A stretch of 64,000 nucleotides of DNA from Chamaecyparis obtusa. Its lineage: Eukaryota; Streptophyta; Pinopsida; Cupressales; Cupressaceae. This document shows positions 45,794 through 56,924 of the stretch, piece by piece. The notes under the pieces were generated by a model that ran no database searches, was not told the DNA's origin, and saw only the letters and a program-made list of their open reading frames with translations. The stretch covers positions 124,001 through 188,000 of the forward strand of contig BSBK01001120.1 of assembly GCA_027943335.1 (NCBI GenBank). The letters run 5' to 3'. The translations under genes and the position numbers were made by a program. How positions within the stretch are numbered: the stretch's first letter is position 1; the number at the start of each line of letters is the position of its first letter.

Positions 45794-46771
45794 TGTTGGT
45801 AATTTGGCTAAGGTATGTACATAGATTTTGTCATTATAGCAACATATGTTCCCTATGAAGATCACATAAGTTGGAAATTAAGTATGGAAGATCGCAGACA
45901 AAAATTGTCTAAGTATGAAACAATGTTTTTGACAGAGCACCTGATACAGTTTATTTTGGTGACGTTCATTGGAGCATGATCAGAGTTTGTGCAATTGAAC
46001 ATAGATTCTATGGTGTCTAAGGATACCCCATCTCAATGCAAAAAAGAGTATAGATAGTACAGACAAAGTTATGATTGTTTTACCGATGACAGAGTACAAC
46101 CGACAGAGCAGTTTTGAAGGCATAACTAGTAAATGAATTAAGGGATTATTTTTCTTGTAAAAATAATGACTTAATATTATAAAGAGATGACATCATAGAT
46201 TTTTACTCTTGGATAAAGATATGCAAGCTGACAAGAGAAAGATATTATGTTTGTATCTTGTATAAATAAAGATGTACCAAACACACTTGTAAAGTAATAT
46301 GTAATATGTAACTTGTGATAGCAGAGAAAGTTGTTGATGTGAAGTTGTAAGCGGTACCATATTGTAATCAGTAAACATTTGTATTACTTGTTTGGGTAGT
46401 GAGCTCATCTAGTAATCATGTTTTGTATCTACAACTCCTAACAGGGTTGAGGTTTCTAACAAGGCCTATAGTCCCTTAACTAGGATTGATACACTATATG
46501 ATTGTAATAGACTCCTAATAGGGTCAACATCCTTAATAAGATATCTTTTGATTAGTGGATCTTTGTGGGTACCATCCCCATTGGGGTTTTCCCTTGGCCA
46601 GGGTTTCCTCGAGAACATATCATGTGTTATGAGTTCTTTACATTTACTGTTATGTATGCTATTTAGTTTCTTATGCTTTAAAGTAATCTGTTATATCCAT
46701 AAGTGGGAAAAAGTAAAAGTTTGTGAAATACTGAGTCACCCCCCCCCTCTTAGTATTTCCTATTTCTAACA
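45794..46771 (+). repeat. 3' LTR of element E
   Basis: TGTTGGTAATTTGG to CCTATTTCTAACA. It aligns end to end with 39551-40543, with roughly 75-80 differences by eye and one 17-base gap. Confidence 0.93.
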
Positions 46772-48954
46772 TAGATATGATGGTAGCAGGATGAATCATG
46801 TCCAATGACTGAACAGATCATCCTAGATTCAGGAGTATTGTAGGTTGGGTAGAGTAATGTTTCCACAAGGAATTCATGTCGAAAGTCATTTTATGCCATC
46901 TATAGCATAGAGGCAAGAGTAGCCATTGCATTAGCTGCTTTGTTATCTGCTCTAGGAATCTGCTGGAAAGTGATATGCACAAAGTACTTTCTTGGATCAT
47001 CGAGCATTTGTTTATAAGGCACCATCTTATCATCTTTTGTTTGATAGACATCATTGACCTGATTGATGATCAATTATGAGTCTCCAAAGACTTTAAGTTC
47101 ATCTACTCTCCATTCTATGGCTATCTTCATGCAATTGATTAGGGCTTCATACTTAGCAATGTTATTTGTACAAGGAAACAACATTTTGTATGCCTTTGGT
47201 AAAGAGTACCTCTGTGGGGTAATGAACAATATTCTGGCACCTGACACCTGTTGGGTGAACAATCCATCGAAGAACATATTCCATGTTTGATGTGTGAGAA
47301 GCATTATGGACTCATCTAGAAACTCAATGTTCAATGGTTGATGATCTTTGAGAGCAGCCTCCACCAACTGATTTGTGATTGCTTTTCCTTTGATGGCCTT
47401 TCTCTCTACATACTTAATGTCAAACTCAATAAGTATCATGACCCACTTTTCCAATCTACCCATGAGGGTAGCTTTGCTGAGTAGATACTTTAATGGATCA
47501 ATTTTAGCAATGAGACACATGGTGTGAGCAATCATGTAGTGCCACAATTTTTGTGAAGAAAACACCACTGCTAGACAAGACTTTTCTATGACAGAATAAT
47601 TTGCTTCATATGAAACCAATGTTCTGTTGATGTAATAATTGGCTCATTCTCTATTATTTGGATCTTCTTGAGCCAATAGGGCACCCAAGGATGTATCTGA
47701 AGCTAAGATATAAAGGATGAGTGGCTTCCCATGAATAGGAGGCATCAATATTGGTGGATTTGTAAGATATTGTTTAATCTATGTGAGCCCTTTCTCAGAG
47801 TCTTCATTCCATTCATAAGTCACACCTTTATGTAAAGTCTTGGTGAATGGATGTGACTTATTTGCTAGTTGTGAAATGAAGCGTCAGATAGACTATAACT
47901 GACCTTGGAGACCTCTCATCTGACTAATGTTGCACGGTGGAGGCATTTCTATGATAGCTTGAACTTTCTCAGGATCTACCAGTATGCCCTTAGTAGATAT
48001 GATGTAACCCAATAGCTTTCCAGAAGTGACACCAAATGCACACTTTTTTGGGTTGAGCCTCAGACTGAATTGTTCCATTCAATCTAGTATAGGACCTAGA
48101 TCTACAAGATGTGCTTTCTGTTGCATGCTCTTAGCCAATGTGTCATCTACATAGTCTTCCATTGTTTTGTGCATCATGTCATGAAAGATAGTGGTGACAA
48201 CCATTTGATATGTAGCTCCATCATTTTTAAGTTTGAAGGGCATGACATTCCAACAAAAAGTTCCCCGAGCACATGTGAAGGCAGTCTTTTATTGATCTTC
48301 TAGCGTGATCTTTATCTGATTGTAACCAGAGAAACCATCCATTAGAGAGTATATTTCATAGCCATCCCTCATGTCCACAATCATGTCGATGTTGGGTAAT
48401 GGGAAGTCATCTTTAGGACATGCTTTATTTAGGTCCCAAAAATTTGTGCAGACTCGAATGGATTTATCATGCTTAGAAATTGGAATAATATTAGAAATTC
48501 ATTTTGCATAGTCAATGGTTCTGATGAAACTAGCTTTGAGAATTTTTTCTAACTCCACCTTTACTAAGAGTGCCACATGTCGATGGATCTTATGAAGCTT
48601 TTGTTTGACAGGCTTAACACTTGGTGCAATAGATAGGTGATGCATAATCAAATTTGGATCCAATCCAGGCATATTAGAATAGGTCCATGCAAAATTGACT
48701 TTCTTGCTTCGAAAGAAACTGGTGAATTCTTCTTTCTCTTCTGTAGATAGTGACTATGCCAAATGAATGATCTGAGGTGCAACTTTCATGCCTAAGTTCA
48801 TTGGCTAGGTTGGTTCAATTAGCACTGATGATCTTTGTTGAAAATGGCTTGGAAGTGTATCAAGTATCCCATCCTTGGGAGCCTTATAGAGGTTTTTACC
48901 CTTGGATACGTCTTTTATTTTAAATTTTTTGGCTTTGACACTACCACAATGTGG
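46772..48954 (-). pseudogene. D pol: RT, RNase H and second RNase H
   Basis: From right to left: RT with ISNIIPISKHDKSIRVCTNF, SLMDGFSGYNQIKI, GTFCWNVMPFKLKNDGATYQ and the intact catalytic MEDYVDDTLAKSM (near 48160), then LNPKKCAFGVTSGKLLGYII. RNase H follows (LYILASDTSLGALLAQEDPN, INRTLVSYEANYSVIEKSCL, 47660-47400). The second RNase H is at about 47300-46950: WNMFFDGLFTQQVSGARILF, NNIAKYEALINCMKIAIEW and LKVFGDS. The region ends RADNKAANAMATLAS and RHEFLVETLLYPT before the E insertion. Stops are scattered (near 48700, 48280, 48082, 47891, 47780, 47649). Confidence 0.87.
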
Positions 48955-48959
48955 TTTTC

Positions 48960-50068
48960 TATTGGAAATATTCAAGACTATCTAGGTTACTGAGAGGGGA
49001 GGGGTGAATCAGTAACTTCAAAATTTTTAACAAATTCAGATCTTAATAATATTAGATTGATAATCTGACTACATGCATGAGTAACAAAAAGAATAAAACA
49101 TTCATAACACTTAGAACACAGAGATTTGGTGACCCAGAAACCTTCCAAGTAGAAAGTAAAACTGGGGTGGGGATGATACCCACAAAACTTCAATGCTGCA
49201 GTATAAAGTTTTCTGGTTAAGGCTTACAATGATCACTTCTGATGATCTGGCCTGTTAGGAGCAATAAGGACTGCTAGGTCCACCTTGTTAGAGGTTTTAC
49301 AAACATACAATGAAGTATGCACTCGGTTAAGAGATTTTTACAAAGACTGTTAAGTCTACCCGATTAAAGGATTTCAAACTAATTCACCTGTTAGAATGAA
49401 ATAGTAGATCTCTTACTTGCAACTGTACTTGCTAATTGAGATTCTCTGATGTACTAATCACCTTCTGTGATGGATAGATCTTTTCTGCTTCTTATACTAT
49501 TGTAGCCCTTTGTAATTTTCTTATCTCTACCTTTCTCTCTTTTTCATACTTCTCTTTTTTTCATCCTTGGATATGACATAAAACATTGTTTATATATCAA
49601 TCTAAGTCAATTCCAAAACAATTACAAATTTGGCTCTTAAATAAGTAAACACAAATATTACTGAGTCGACCCAAATATAGTTACACGGTTACTGCAAACT
49701 AACTCGGTGACTTTTTGATACTCGACGTCCACTGTGTTACTCGGCATCATCATGCACTCGGTAGAAGTGGAAACTCAGTCCATACTCACCACTCGGTCGT
49801 AGTTTCAAACTCGGTAAATACTGGAGACTCGATAGACAAAGTGTTACTCGGTAGAAACTAAATTTCCTATTTAACCGTGCAGCACTCGGTAAACACTATG
49901 AAACTTTGCGAGCTCGGTATGCACTATTCTACTTGGTAAGCTCTTCTCAGCTCAGTAAGCTATGTTCTACTTGGTATGTACTGATCTGCTCAGTATGTAC
50001 TGATCTGCTCAATATGCACTATTTAGAATAAGTGTTGTCACTAATGACAATCATGCTTAATACCAACA
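48960..50068 (-). repeat. LTR of element F
   Basis: Plus-strand TATTGGAAATATTC to AATACCAACA, 1109 bases. Reading with the element, it has the CTCGGTA-type array in U3, CTGTTAGGAG/TTAAGAGATT words opposite 49250-49390, and TGAATCAGT with AGGGGAGGGG opposite the usual U5 C-rich module. Confidence 0.85.
49680..50030 (-). repeat. CTCGGTA array in the F LTR
   Basis: About fifteen degenerate units of the form (A)CTCGGTAAACACTA follow each other at roughly 20-25 base intervals, for example GCACTCGGTAGAAG, AACTCGGTAAATACT, GCACTCGGTAAACACT, AGCTCGGTATGCACT, then decayed CTTGGTATG and CTCAGTATG versions. On the element strand each unit is TACCGAG. It is the densest of the three arrays in the window. 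Confidence 0.8.
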
Positions 50069-50338
50069 ATCTCCCCCTTTGGCATTAGTGACAAAAACAC
50101 TTATAGCCAAAACTTATATACAAGAATCATGTTGAATCTTTTTTTTTTTTTTTCTAAATTTATCTTTGTCAAACTGTTGTTTATATATTTCATGATTCCC
50201 TTATATAGAGTACTTTCTCCCCTTTTCATATTATACACTTTCTCCTATACATTTTCTCCCCCTTTTTAACAATAATGCCAAAGGTGTATATACAAGTATT
50301 TTACAGGGAGAATCCAAAATGTGAAAGAAAATCCTTAG
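50069..50338 (-). other. 3' internal fragment of F with repeated polypurine tracts
   Basis: Opposite 50069-50080 is AAAGGGGGAGAT, touching the LTR and preceded by AATGCC on that strand. A second, AAAAAGGGGGAGAAAA, is opposite 50254-50269, and a third, AAAAGGGGAGAAAG, opposite 50214-50227. A T15 run is near 50140-50154. The plus-strand ORF over 50275-50556 crosses the insertion junction and is spurious. Confidence 0.7.
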
Positions 50339-52240
50339 TTTTCACCATCAGAGTGCCTATTCTTTTTTCTTTTAATTTTGTGACTGAGATACTTGATATC
50401 AGCTTCAGTCATTTTGACACTATCTTCATTGGTGGAAAATATTATAGGTTTGACAATGTTAATGTAACAGACAAGAGTATAGTCATTTTGGAACATAAGG
50501 ACATCACTAGATGGGGAGGGAGAGTTCCAGTTGATGAGCTCGGGATGGTGGAGTGAAAGAGAAGTTGTGGGTTTGAGTGTGTTCACAGTATAGTCATCGA
50601 AAGTGCAAACAAGCAAGTTGAGACCTAAAGCAATCTCATCCAGAGGTGTGTTCAAGTCCCTTCGAGACCTAACATCAGAAGTAGAGGGTATGTTAATGTT
50701 AGTGGAATCACACTTAGCTTTCCTAACACTAGACCCTTCACCTACTTCGAGAAGGTTTTCATACACATGAAAAACATCTATATCTTTATCAAAAGTTCCA
50801 TCAGACAAGGAATCAAACTCATACTCATGTGAGTCGGTGATGCTTGATATAGGAATTCCATTAACACTTGTTGTACCATCTGACTCATTTTCATCTCTTG
50901 TAGTATTAATGGTTTGCTGGTTTTGTTCTTTCTTGAACTTCTCTTGAAAGGATGGTGGCATGTACAACTCACTTGAATAATTAGGATTAGTAGTTTGGAT
51001 TTCTATCAACCACTCATATGTCAGTGAAGTAACTGAGGTAGTGTTATCAAAACCACTATTAGTCTCTGTCATACTGACATGTGGTAAAAAATCAGCTAGT
51101 TCTGCAAGGAATGCAACAAGATCTAGAGGAATAGGATAGGGAAAGATATCCTCATCAGAGTTGTTCTCTAGATTTGCAACTATGGTAATGTCTTTAGGTT
51201 CTAGCTGGAATTTTGGTTCCGGTATAAATTTGTTAATCCCTAAATGAAACGAGATTTTCTTGAAGCCTAGCCCTGTGATGTCTTTGGTTTGACAACCCAT
51301 GGCTTCAATTGGTTCAAGTAAGTAGTTTTCATTCACCCCTATAGGGCCACTCCCTTTGTAACCAAAGTGCATCATGATTTTGAAGGGTTCACTGTATGGT
51401 TCTTATTCTAAGTCACAAGCTAGAGTGATTGTTTTAGATGTGTCCTTACCTTTATAAACCCAAGTTGTAATGGCCTTGTCCTCATCCTCATCTTCTAGTG
51501 GCGTTGTGGCCCATACAAAGGCACCATCATAGACTATTTGAGGAGAAATGACAAAAGGTTTATTGCTCTCAGAAGGTCTCCCATAGGAACATGGAGATGG
51601 AGGTAGAGCTACTAATGACAACACAAGTTCAATCTAATATCCCCCCATGCCTATATCTTTGAGTTTTAGATTCTTTTCCATTTCTTTGAGTTTGGCATCG
51701 AATAATTTAGTAGACTCTCTATTGGTTGGGACAAAGTTATCAGCAGATTGTGTGAGTGTATTGCAAGAATATCCCATATTGGAAGGTATTGCTACTTTTG
51801 CTCCGTGGAATAGAAACTTGATACATTGATGATATGTATATGGAATCACCTACATTTCATGGATCCATGGTCTACCTAACAGTATGTTGTATACAAGAGG
51901 AATATCTAGAACTTGACAGATGACATCCCTCTCAATAGGTCCAACTTGGATTGGCAGCACAACTAGACCTTTGGATTTTTGTTCCTCTTCATCATATAAC
52001 TTGATGGTGATTTTCTTGTGGGCATATATGCAATATTCATCATAGCCTAATTAGGTGAGTAGCTTAGAAAAGAAAATATTAACGCCAACACCATTATCAA
52101 TGAGGATGTGACAAATGCGCTTTGGGTCTATCATGACTTCAATATGCAGAGGGGCATTGTGCAGATGGATCAGCGAATGGTCATCTTCCTTAGAGAAAGA
52201 AAGATCATGGGATGAGGTCAAGTGACCCACCATGGATTGA
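50339..52240 (-). pseudogene. D pol: protease, G-patch and acidic linker
   Basis: From right to left: PLHIEVMIDPKRICHILIDN and GVGVNIF (about 52160-52070), where the protease box is DNG rather than DSG or DGG; then LLGRPWIHEM and YTYHQCIKFLFHGAKVAIPS. A linker is followed by a G-patch-like motif MMHFGYKGSGPIGVNENYL (51375-51319) with GLGFKKISFHLG. The long acidic linker (51250-50340; LHHPELINWNSPSPSSD, IKYLSHKIKRKKNRHSDGEN) parallels that of element A. The frame is interrupted by stops near 52050, 51850, 51634 and 51402 and by insertion F at the GEN codons. Confidence 0.78.
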
Positions 52241-54726
52241 AACTAGGCAAGATCCAAATCTTTTGGGACATTTAATCAGCAAGAGCTTTATCAAGAATCT
52301 GCCTATGAGTCGGTGAGATCTTCAACACCTCAAAGATAGTGATCTGAGCGTTGGTATGTTGCAATTGGTCTAGGATGCTATAATTAGTAGTGCTAGGCAT
52401 GGGGACCAATTTAAAGTTCTTGTTGGTGGAGCCAATAGTAGCTTTATCCACATGTTGTTTTAGTGCAGATTTGGAAGGCTCGGGACCCTTAAGAATGATC
52501 TTCACACGGGATTAGGTAACAATGTTCGCACAAGCCTAAGATTGTTCTAGTTTGGAAGAGTGAGACATAGGGCCTTGCAGTAGAAATGGAGTCTTAGGCT
52601 TAAGAGAATCTTCACTCACTTTGATGGTGATCACATCACAGTATTCGACCTCAACAGGTTCAACCATATTAATAACATTATTGTTGGTACTGTATGTATA
52701 GTTAACCTTAGTGTTGGCATTCTTGGTCTTAGAAGATTCACCCTTCTCGTGAGGAGGAAAGGGGTCCTTAAATGCCTAATGATCTGAGTTCTTGTTATGA
52801 CCGCTCACAAAAATATCATCATTTTCGATAGAATCTTGGATCTTATGTCAAAGTTGAATGCAACTGGAAGTTTTATGACCCTTGTTTTGATGGTAATCAT
52901 AGTATGTAGTTTCATTCCACCATGCAGGTCGCGGTTGGGGATCATAAGGATGTAAATTTTCTAGAGGAGTGATTATTTGGTTTTGCACGAGACTCTTGTA
53001 AACCACATCAAGGGGTTCTCCTAGGGAAGTGAACTCATGTTTGGGTCGAGGGGCCCAAGGTTTGTTTCTGGAAAACCTAGAAGGTTGTTGAGTATCTATC
53101 GTAGCCTTTGTAGTGGCTTTGGTTGCCTGCATATTGGAGGTAAGGTTGAAAACAACCTTCGAAGGTTTTGGGGTTATATTGTCAATAACTCCATCATTCA
53201 TAACATCCCAGTTTTTGTTGACAAACTTAGCTTTGTCCTTGTTTGAGGAGGAAGACCCTTGTTTTTTATCCTTGTGCAAAGTCAGCTCTCCTTTCTTAAC
53301 CATGAATGCTTCTATTCTCATAGCTTGTTTAATCATGTTATCAAAAGTTAGGGGGCCTTGTAGCTGCACTTGATACCCAAAATCAGGGACAAGATTATCT
53401 AAAAAGATATCAAGCTTTTCAGACTCAGGTAGTTTGTAGGGATATTTTGTATAGAGTTGTTTCCATCTTTGGAGAAATGCAAGGAAAGGTTCCCCTTGTC
53501 ATTGTTTCAGATTGCAAAGGTCTCAGATATTAACTGGATGCTAGATATTGTGTGAATAGTGTTGGAGGAACAAATTGGTAATCTCATCAAAAGACTTGAT
53601 GCCAGTGGGTAGTCGAGAGAACCACTCCATAGCAGATCCACCCAAGCTATGCGGAAAAAGATGCATGAGGTCAGTCTGGTCATGTATAAAATCCAGAGAT
53701 AGAGCACAAAACTCCCTTAAGTGATCTTGGGGATCGAAAGTAACTAGATATTTGTCATATTTGGGAAGCTCTACTCCCTTGGGAAAAGGAGGCATGCGAA
53801 GAATTTTATCAAAGGGGAAAGGAAAAATGTTTTCTAATGTGAACTATTATGCTCGTTTATCCTTATCCTTCACAAGTTGACTGATTTGGTCTTGCATGTC
53901 TTGAACCAACTTTTGCAGTTTAGTAGTCTCGGTCTCTTCTCCTTTGACCACAAGTGTCTCTACTTTGTAGTCTGGAGGTAACTTGGCCCCTTGTTTGCCC
54001 AGTTCTAGAAAGTATTTCTCCTTCTCTTCTACAAGGAGAATTTTTGTCATCTTGATTAGACTTTTATTGGCTTTTACGACATCTATGTTGTTTTGGGTTA
54101 TCTCCTCATCGTCATTACCAATGATTTCAAAAATGCTTTGGGATTGATATAGATGCTGGTCATTTTGAGATTGATCATGATGCTGGTCATTTTGAAATTG
54201 ATCATGATGCTGGTCATTTTGAGATTGATCATGACTTTTGTTGAATTCACTCTTGGTATTGGTATTGTTCTTACATCTTGTTAGTGTGCGAGTGTACAAT
54301 GTGTATAGATTTAGTATGAGTGTGTGTAGTATGCCGAGAAGTCATGGCAATAGGGTCGATTGGGGCAAGATCAAATGGTGACCTTTCAGAGTTCTTCTAG
54401 TCTCGAAAAAATGGGTTATGTTCTTGAAACAATAAGTTAGGCTATTTTTGAAACAATGAATTATAATGCTCCTAGAACACTAGATTTTGATTTAGACTGA
54501 TTTCTATACAGAACAAACATCTGATGCTAGGTCAACTTATAAGGGATGAGGATTGAGATGGGCTCTCGTTAGAGGCAATCAGTGAGGTGGAACATGAGGA
54601 TCCCTTACAGCACTCAGATTGCATGATGGGTTTAGAATGACCTCTTCCTTGATTGTGAGATCTACCTTTACAGTGTCTAGTACCAGGTAAGGGGAATGTT
54701 TTTCCACTTCTAGTTGTAATAGCCAT
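52241..54726 (-). pseudogene. Gag of element D, broken
   Basis: The start MAITTRSGKTFPLPGTRHCK at 54726 is typical of plant Gypsy gag. After a stop and a shift comes a Gln/His/Asp repeat, then LGKQGAKLPPDYKVETL and a coiled-coil tail. The capsid domain is FPKGVELPKYDKYL, DPQDHLREFCALSLDF and SAMEWFSRLPTGIKSFDEIT (53795-53545), continuing QGEPFLAFLQRWKQLYTKYP and GELTLHKDKKQGSSSSNKDK. The nucleocapsid finger is YYDYHQNKGHKTSSC (near 52880), with its first Cys replaced by Tyr. Further downstream IFEVLKISPTHRQILDKAL precedes the protease. Frames change near 54500 and 52250. Confidence 0.78.
54152..54232 (-). repeat. 27-base in-frame minisatellite in D gag, three units
   Basis: GATGCTGGTCATTTTGAGAT begins each unit at 54152, 54179 and 54206. 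On the minus strand it encodes a nine-residue HDQSQNDQH repeat; a partial fourth unit lies on the left. Units differ at single bases. Confidence 0.92.
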
Positions 54727-56904
54727 AGAAAAAGATTACGTAATGAGAGATGACTTAGGATTATTCTTAGAACTCTGTCTTTGGGATAGCAAAAAAAAGT
54801 GCTAAAAGTGAGATGCACCCGACATGAATTATTGAGAGTAAGGCTAGAATAGCCAAGGTGTGACTATCATGTCACAAGGTACAAGAGAATAGTAGAAAAC
54901 GAAAGACAATAGAGAGACAAAGTGAGTTTAATCAGTAATCATTCAGTTCTCAACCTGAGACATCTAGTTTCAAGTAGTGGAAAATAGGAGAATAGGCAGA
55001 CAGACCCCAAAGAAGATCTAGATCAGATAGAAAATTGATTAGCTGACGAGAATAAGCTCGATGTTTTGAAAATCAAGAGATAGTCTCATGCAAAGAAGTG
55101 CCTTCTCATGTGAGGAAATGCTAAACTTCATGTGAAGATGTGTTGTCTCACATGAGGAAATGCACAGGAAACTGAAATCTCATGTGGGAAGAGACCAAAG
55201 TTTGATAGTTTGAAATAGTTTTTGAGACATAATCAGATTTTGAGACACAACGTGAACTGTTCTCTGGTAGAATTTCTAATTTTTGGACTGATTTAGGAGA
55301 GTTTGAATAAGAAAATGTCAGTTTGAATGTTTGAAATCAATCATTTATAAGCAAAGAGTTTGGACTTAACAAGTAATAGTGAAGCAATCTGTAGTCTAAA
55401 ATAGTTCCACCAAGGACAAAGAAACTCGGAAGAATCATGAGAGTCTTAACAAGTTTGATCATGTTGTACAGTTTAAAACTCAAAACAAACACTTAGTTAT
55501 CCCTACAAAGAAAATGGTAGAGAAGACAAAATCCATGCCTCACAACTTATGTGCATGCGTTCACCTCACACAGCCGTGTCACCCCCTAGAGGGTGCCCAT
55601 GTTTTTGGTGTTTCCAAGGAGTCAATAATACATGTTCAAAGGTTACCCTTGAAGCAAGGGCTAGTGGCATATACCACCTTCAAACATCTAGGTAAATGCC
55701 TATGGTGAGAATCTAGGGGAGACATTCTTCCCCCTCCCTGTGAAAAGATTGTCTCCTTTCCGAGGTGAACTAGGTTGGCAACTAACTAAGAGAGTGTTTA
55801 ATAGTCTTCCATTCAAACTAACCTTTGATGCCCTTGATACATGGCTAGTTCCTCACAGCCACACTGACACCTGAAAGTTATACACCACCGCAAGCAAGGC
55901 TAGGAGTGGCGCCACTCAGTACAATAGATAGAGGTTTCTCCAGATGATAGTCATGGATCAAGAGAAAGAATTTAACATTGATTTGGAGTCTTTAGACTCA
56001 ATAAAGATACTTTATTATAGTGAGGTGGAATCACTGGAAAAAGGTGTGTACTCACTTGGGTCATTCTCAGAGGTTCAACTTCCGGCAGGCCCTCTAAAGG
56101 TGACACAAACTTGGCTTAGATTCAAGGGTCAGAGTTTCTAACTCTCTCAAATAGAGAAGAGAATAATCCTCTACCTCTTCACCTTACCCAAACACACTAG
56201 ACATGTCTATCACTGAGCTAACTCCTCTTCAACCAATCCACCTACTTTTGGGTTTCTGATTCTCTCAAAGAGAGAAGAGCATAATCCCCTAACAAATGAC
56301 CGTGCTAAAGATTTGTTACCTTTCCTTGCTTCCCCAAGTATCTATCATGCTAGAAAAATCTTGGTCTCAGATTCATCCATGGGCATCACTTCCATGTAAT
56401 GAAGAGCCTATTACCCTATCCTGCTATCAAGACCCTTAAGAAATCTTCACAAGGCCCTAATTAAACTATATGAATAAAGAAGTAAACAGACAAAATGTTT
56501 TTGAAATAGCTTTGGCAAATGTTAGCGAGAAAATCATCAATAAGTATGCATAGTTATGTAGTCTTCGTCAAATGTCCTGCAGCCCACTATTATGCTGTAT
56601 CAGAAAAATACTAGAGACATAAAAAAAATCACAACAAATAATCAATGTCAGAAAATAGCAACAGGAAAGTACAGAAACTAAAAAATTTTTAACACTCTGA
56701 TGGCAAGTTTCATGTGAGCAAATGCCTAGCTCCACGTGAGAAAGCACTTTTTTTACATGAGAAAGTGCTAGTGAATGCAAAACTTCACGCGATACAACGG
56801 GAAACCTCATGTGAGATTCTATACACAATTGTATGGACGTATGGACAGAGCATTAAATTTTGACATAAAAAAATTCAAGAATGAGGCTAGAAATGAATTT
56901 TCTG
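54727..56904 (-). other. Untranslated leader of element D with CTCATGTGAG repeats
   Basis: No coding domain is recognised between the gag start and the primer site. Two clusters (55085-55195 and 56700-56825) carry near-palindromic words CTCATGTGAG, CTTCATGTGAAG, CTCACATGAG and CCACGTGAGA, usually followed by GAAATGC or AAAGTGC. Small ORFs (55514-55708, 55944-56141, 56568-56828) show nothing recognisable. Confidence 0.55.
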
Positions 56905-56921
56905 CCCCATAGTGGGTGCCA
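56905..56921 (-). other. Primer binding site of element D
   Basis: The plus strand CCCCATAGTGGGTGCCA is the reverse complement of TGGCACCCACTATGGGG, one base different from the A site within the shared part. Confidence 0.75.
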
Positions 56922-56924
56922 AAA

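Larger units (their letters stand above)
39551..46771 (+). mobile_element. Element E: complete non-autonomous LTR element with gag-like ORF and a long unknown ORF
   Basis: E is 7221 bases with LTRs of 993 and 978 bases, a one-mismatch initiator tRNA-Met primer site, a polypurine tract next to the 3' LTR and a perfect target duplication. It encodes a coiled-coil/zinc-knuckle protein (40600-41937) and a long ORF2 (42376-45489), and no protease, integrase or RT. LTR identity is about 92% by eye. LTR ends and priming sites agree with Copia C, so the mobilising enzymes were probably of C type. It resembles the known classes of large retrotransposon derivatives and gag-only elements but carries a substantial second protein. 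Confidence 0.93.
48960..50338 (-). mobile_element. Element F: one LTR plus ~270 bases of 3' internal sequence, with target duplication
   Basis: Plus-strand left end TATTGGAAATATTC (expected TGTTGG) and right end AATCCTTAG are both bounded by TTTTC (48955-48959 and 50339-50343). Removing F and one TTTTC restores GENH in the D frame (SDGEN to NHIV). Inside are a complete LTR (48960-50068), the adjacent polypurine tract and further 3' untranslated sequence, but no 5' LTR, primer site or coding region. A solo LTR would lack the internal part. F is therefore a 5'-truncated insertion that nevertheless has a normal 5-base duplication. Confidence 0.85.

Noticed and set aside
49680..50030. CRISPR-like spacing of repeats in the F LTR
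   Set aside because: Units are degenerate with short variable spacers and lie inside an LTR U3 of a plant element; there is no cas gene and no exact repeat.
48960..50338. F as a plain solo LTR
   Set aside because: The conserved end ACCAACA and the polypurine tract place the LTR boundary at 50068, which leaves 270 bases of internal sequence inside the target duplication.
50275..50556. Plus-strand 93-residue ORF
   Set aside because: It crosses the boundary between F and D at 50338, so it cannot be an ancestral gene.
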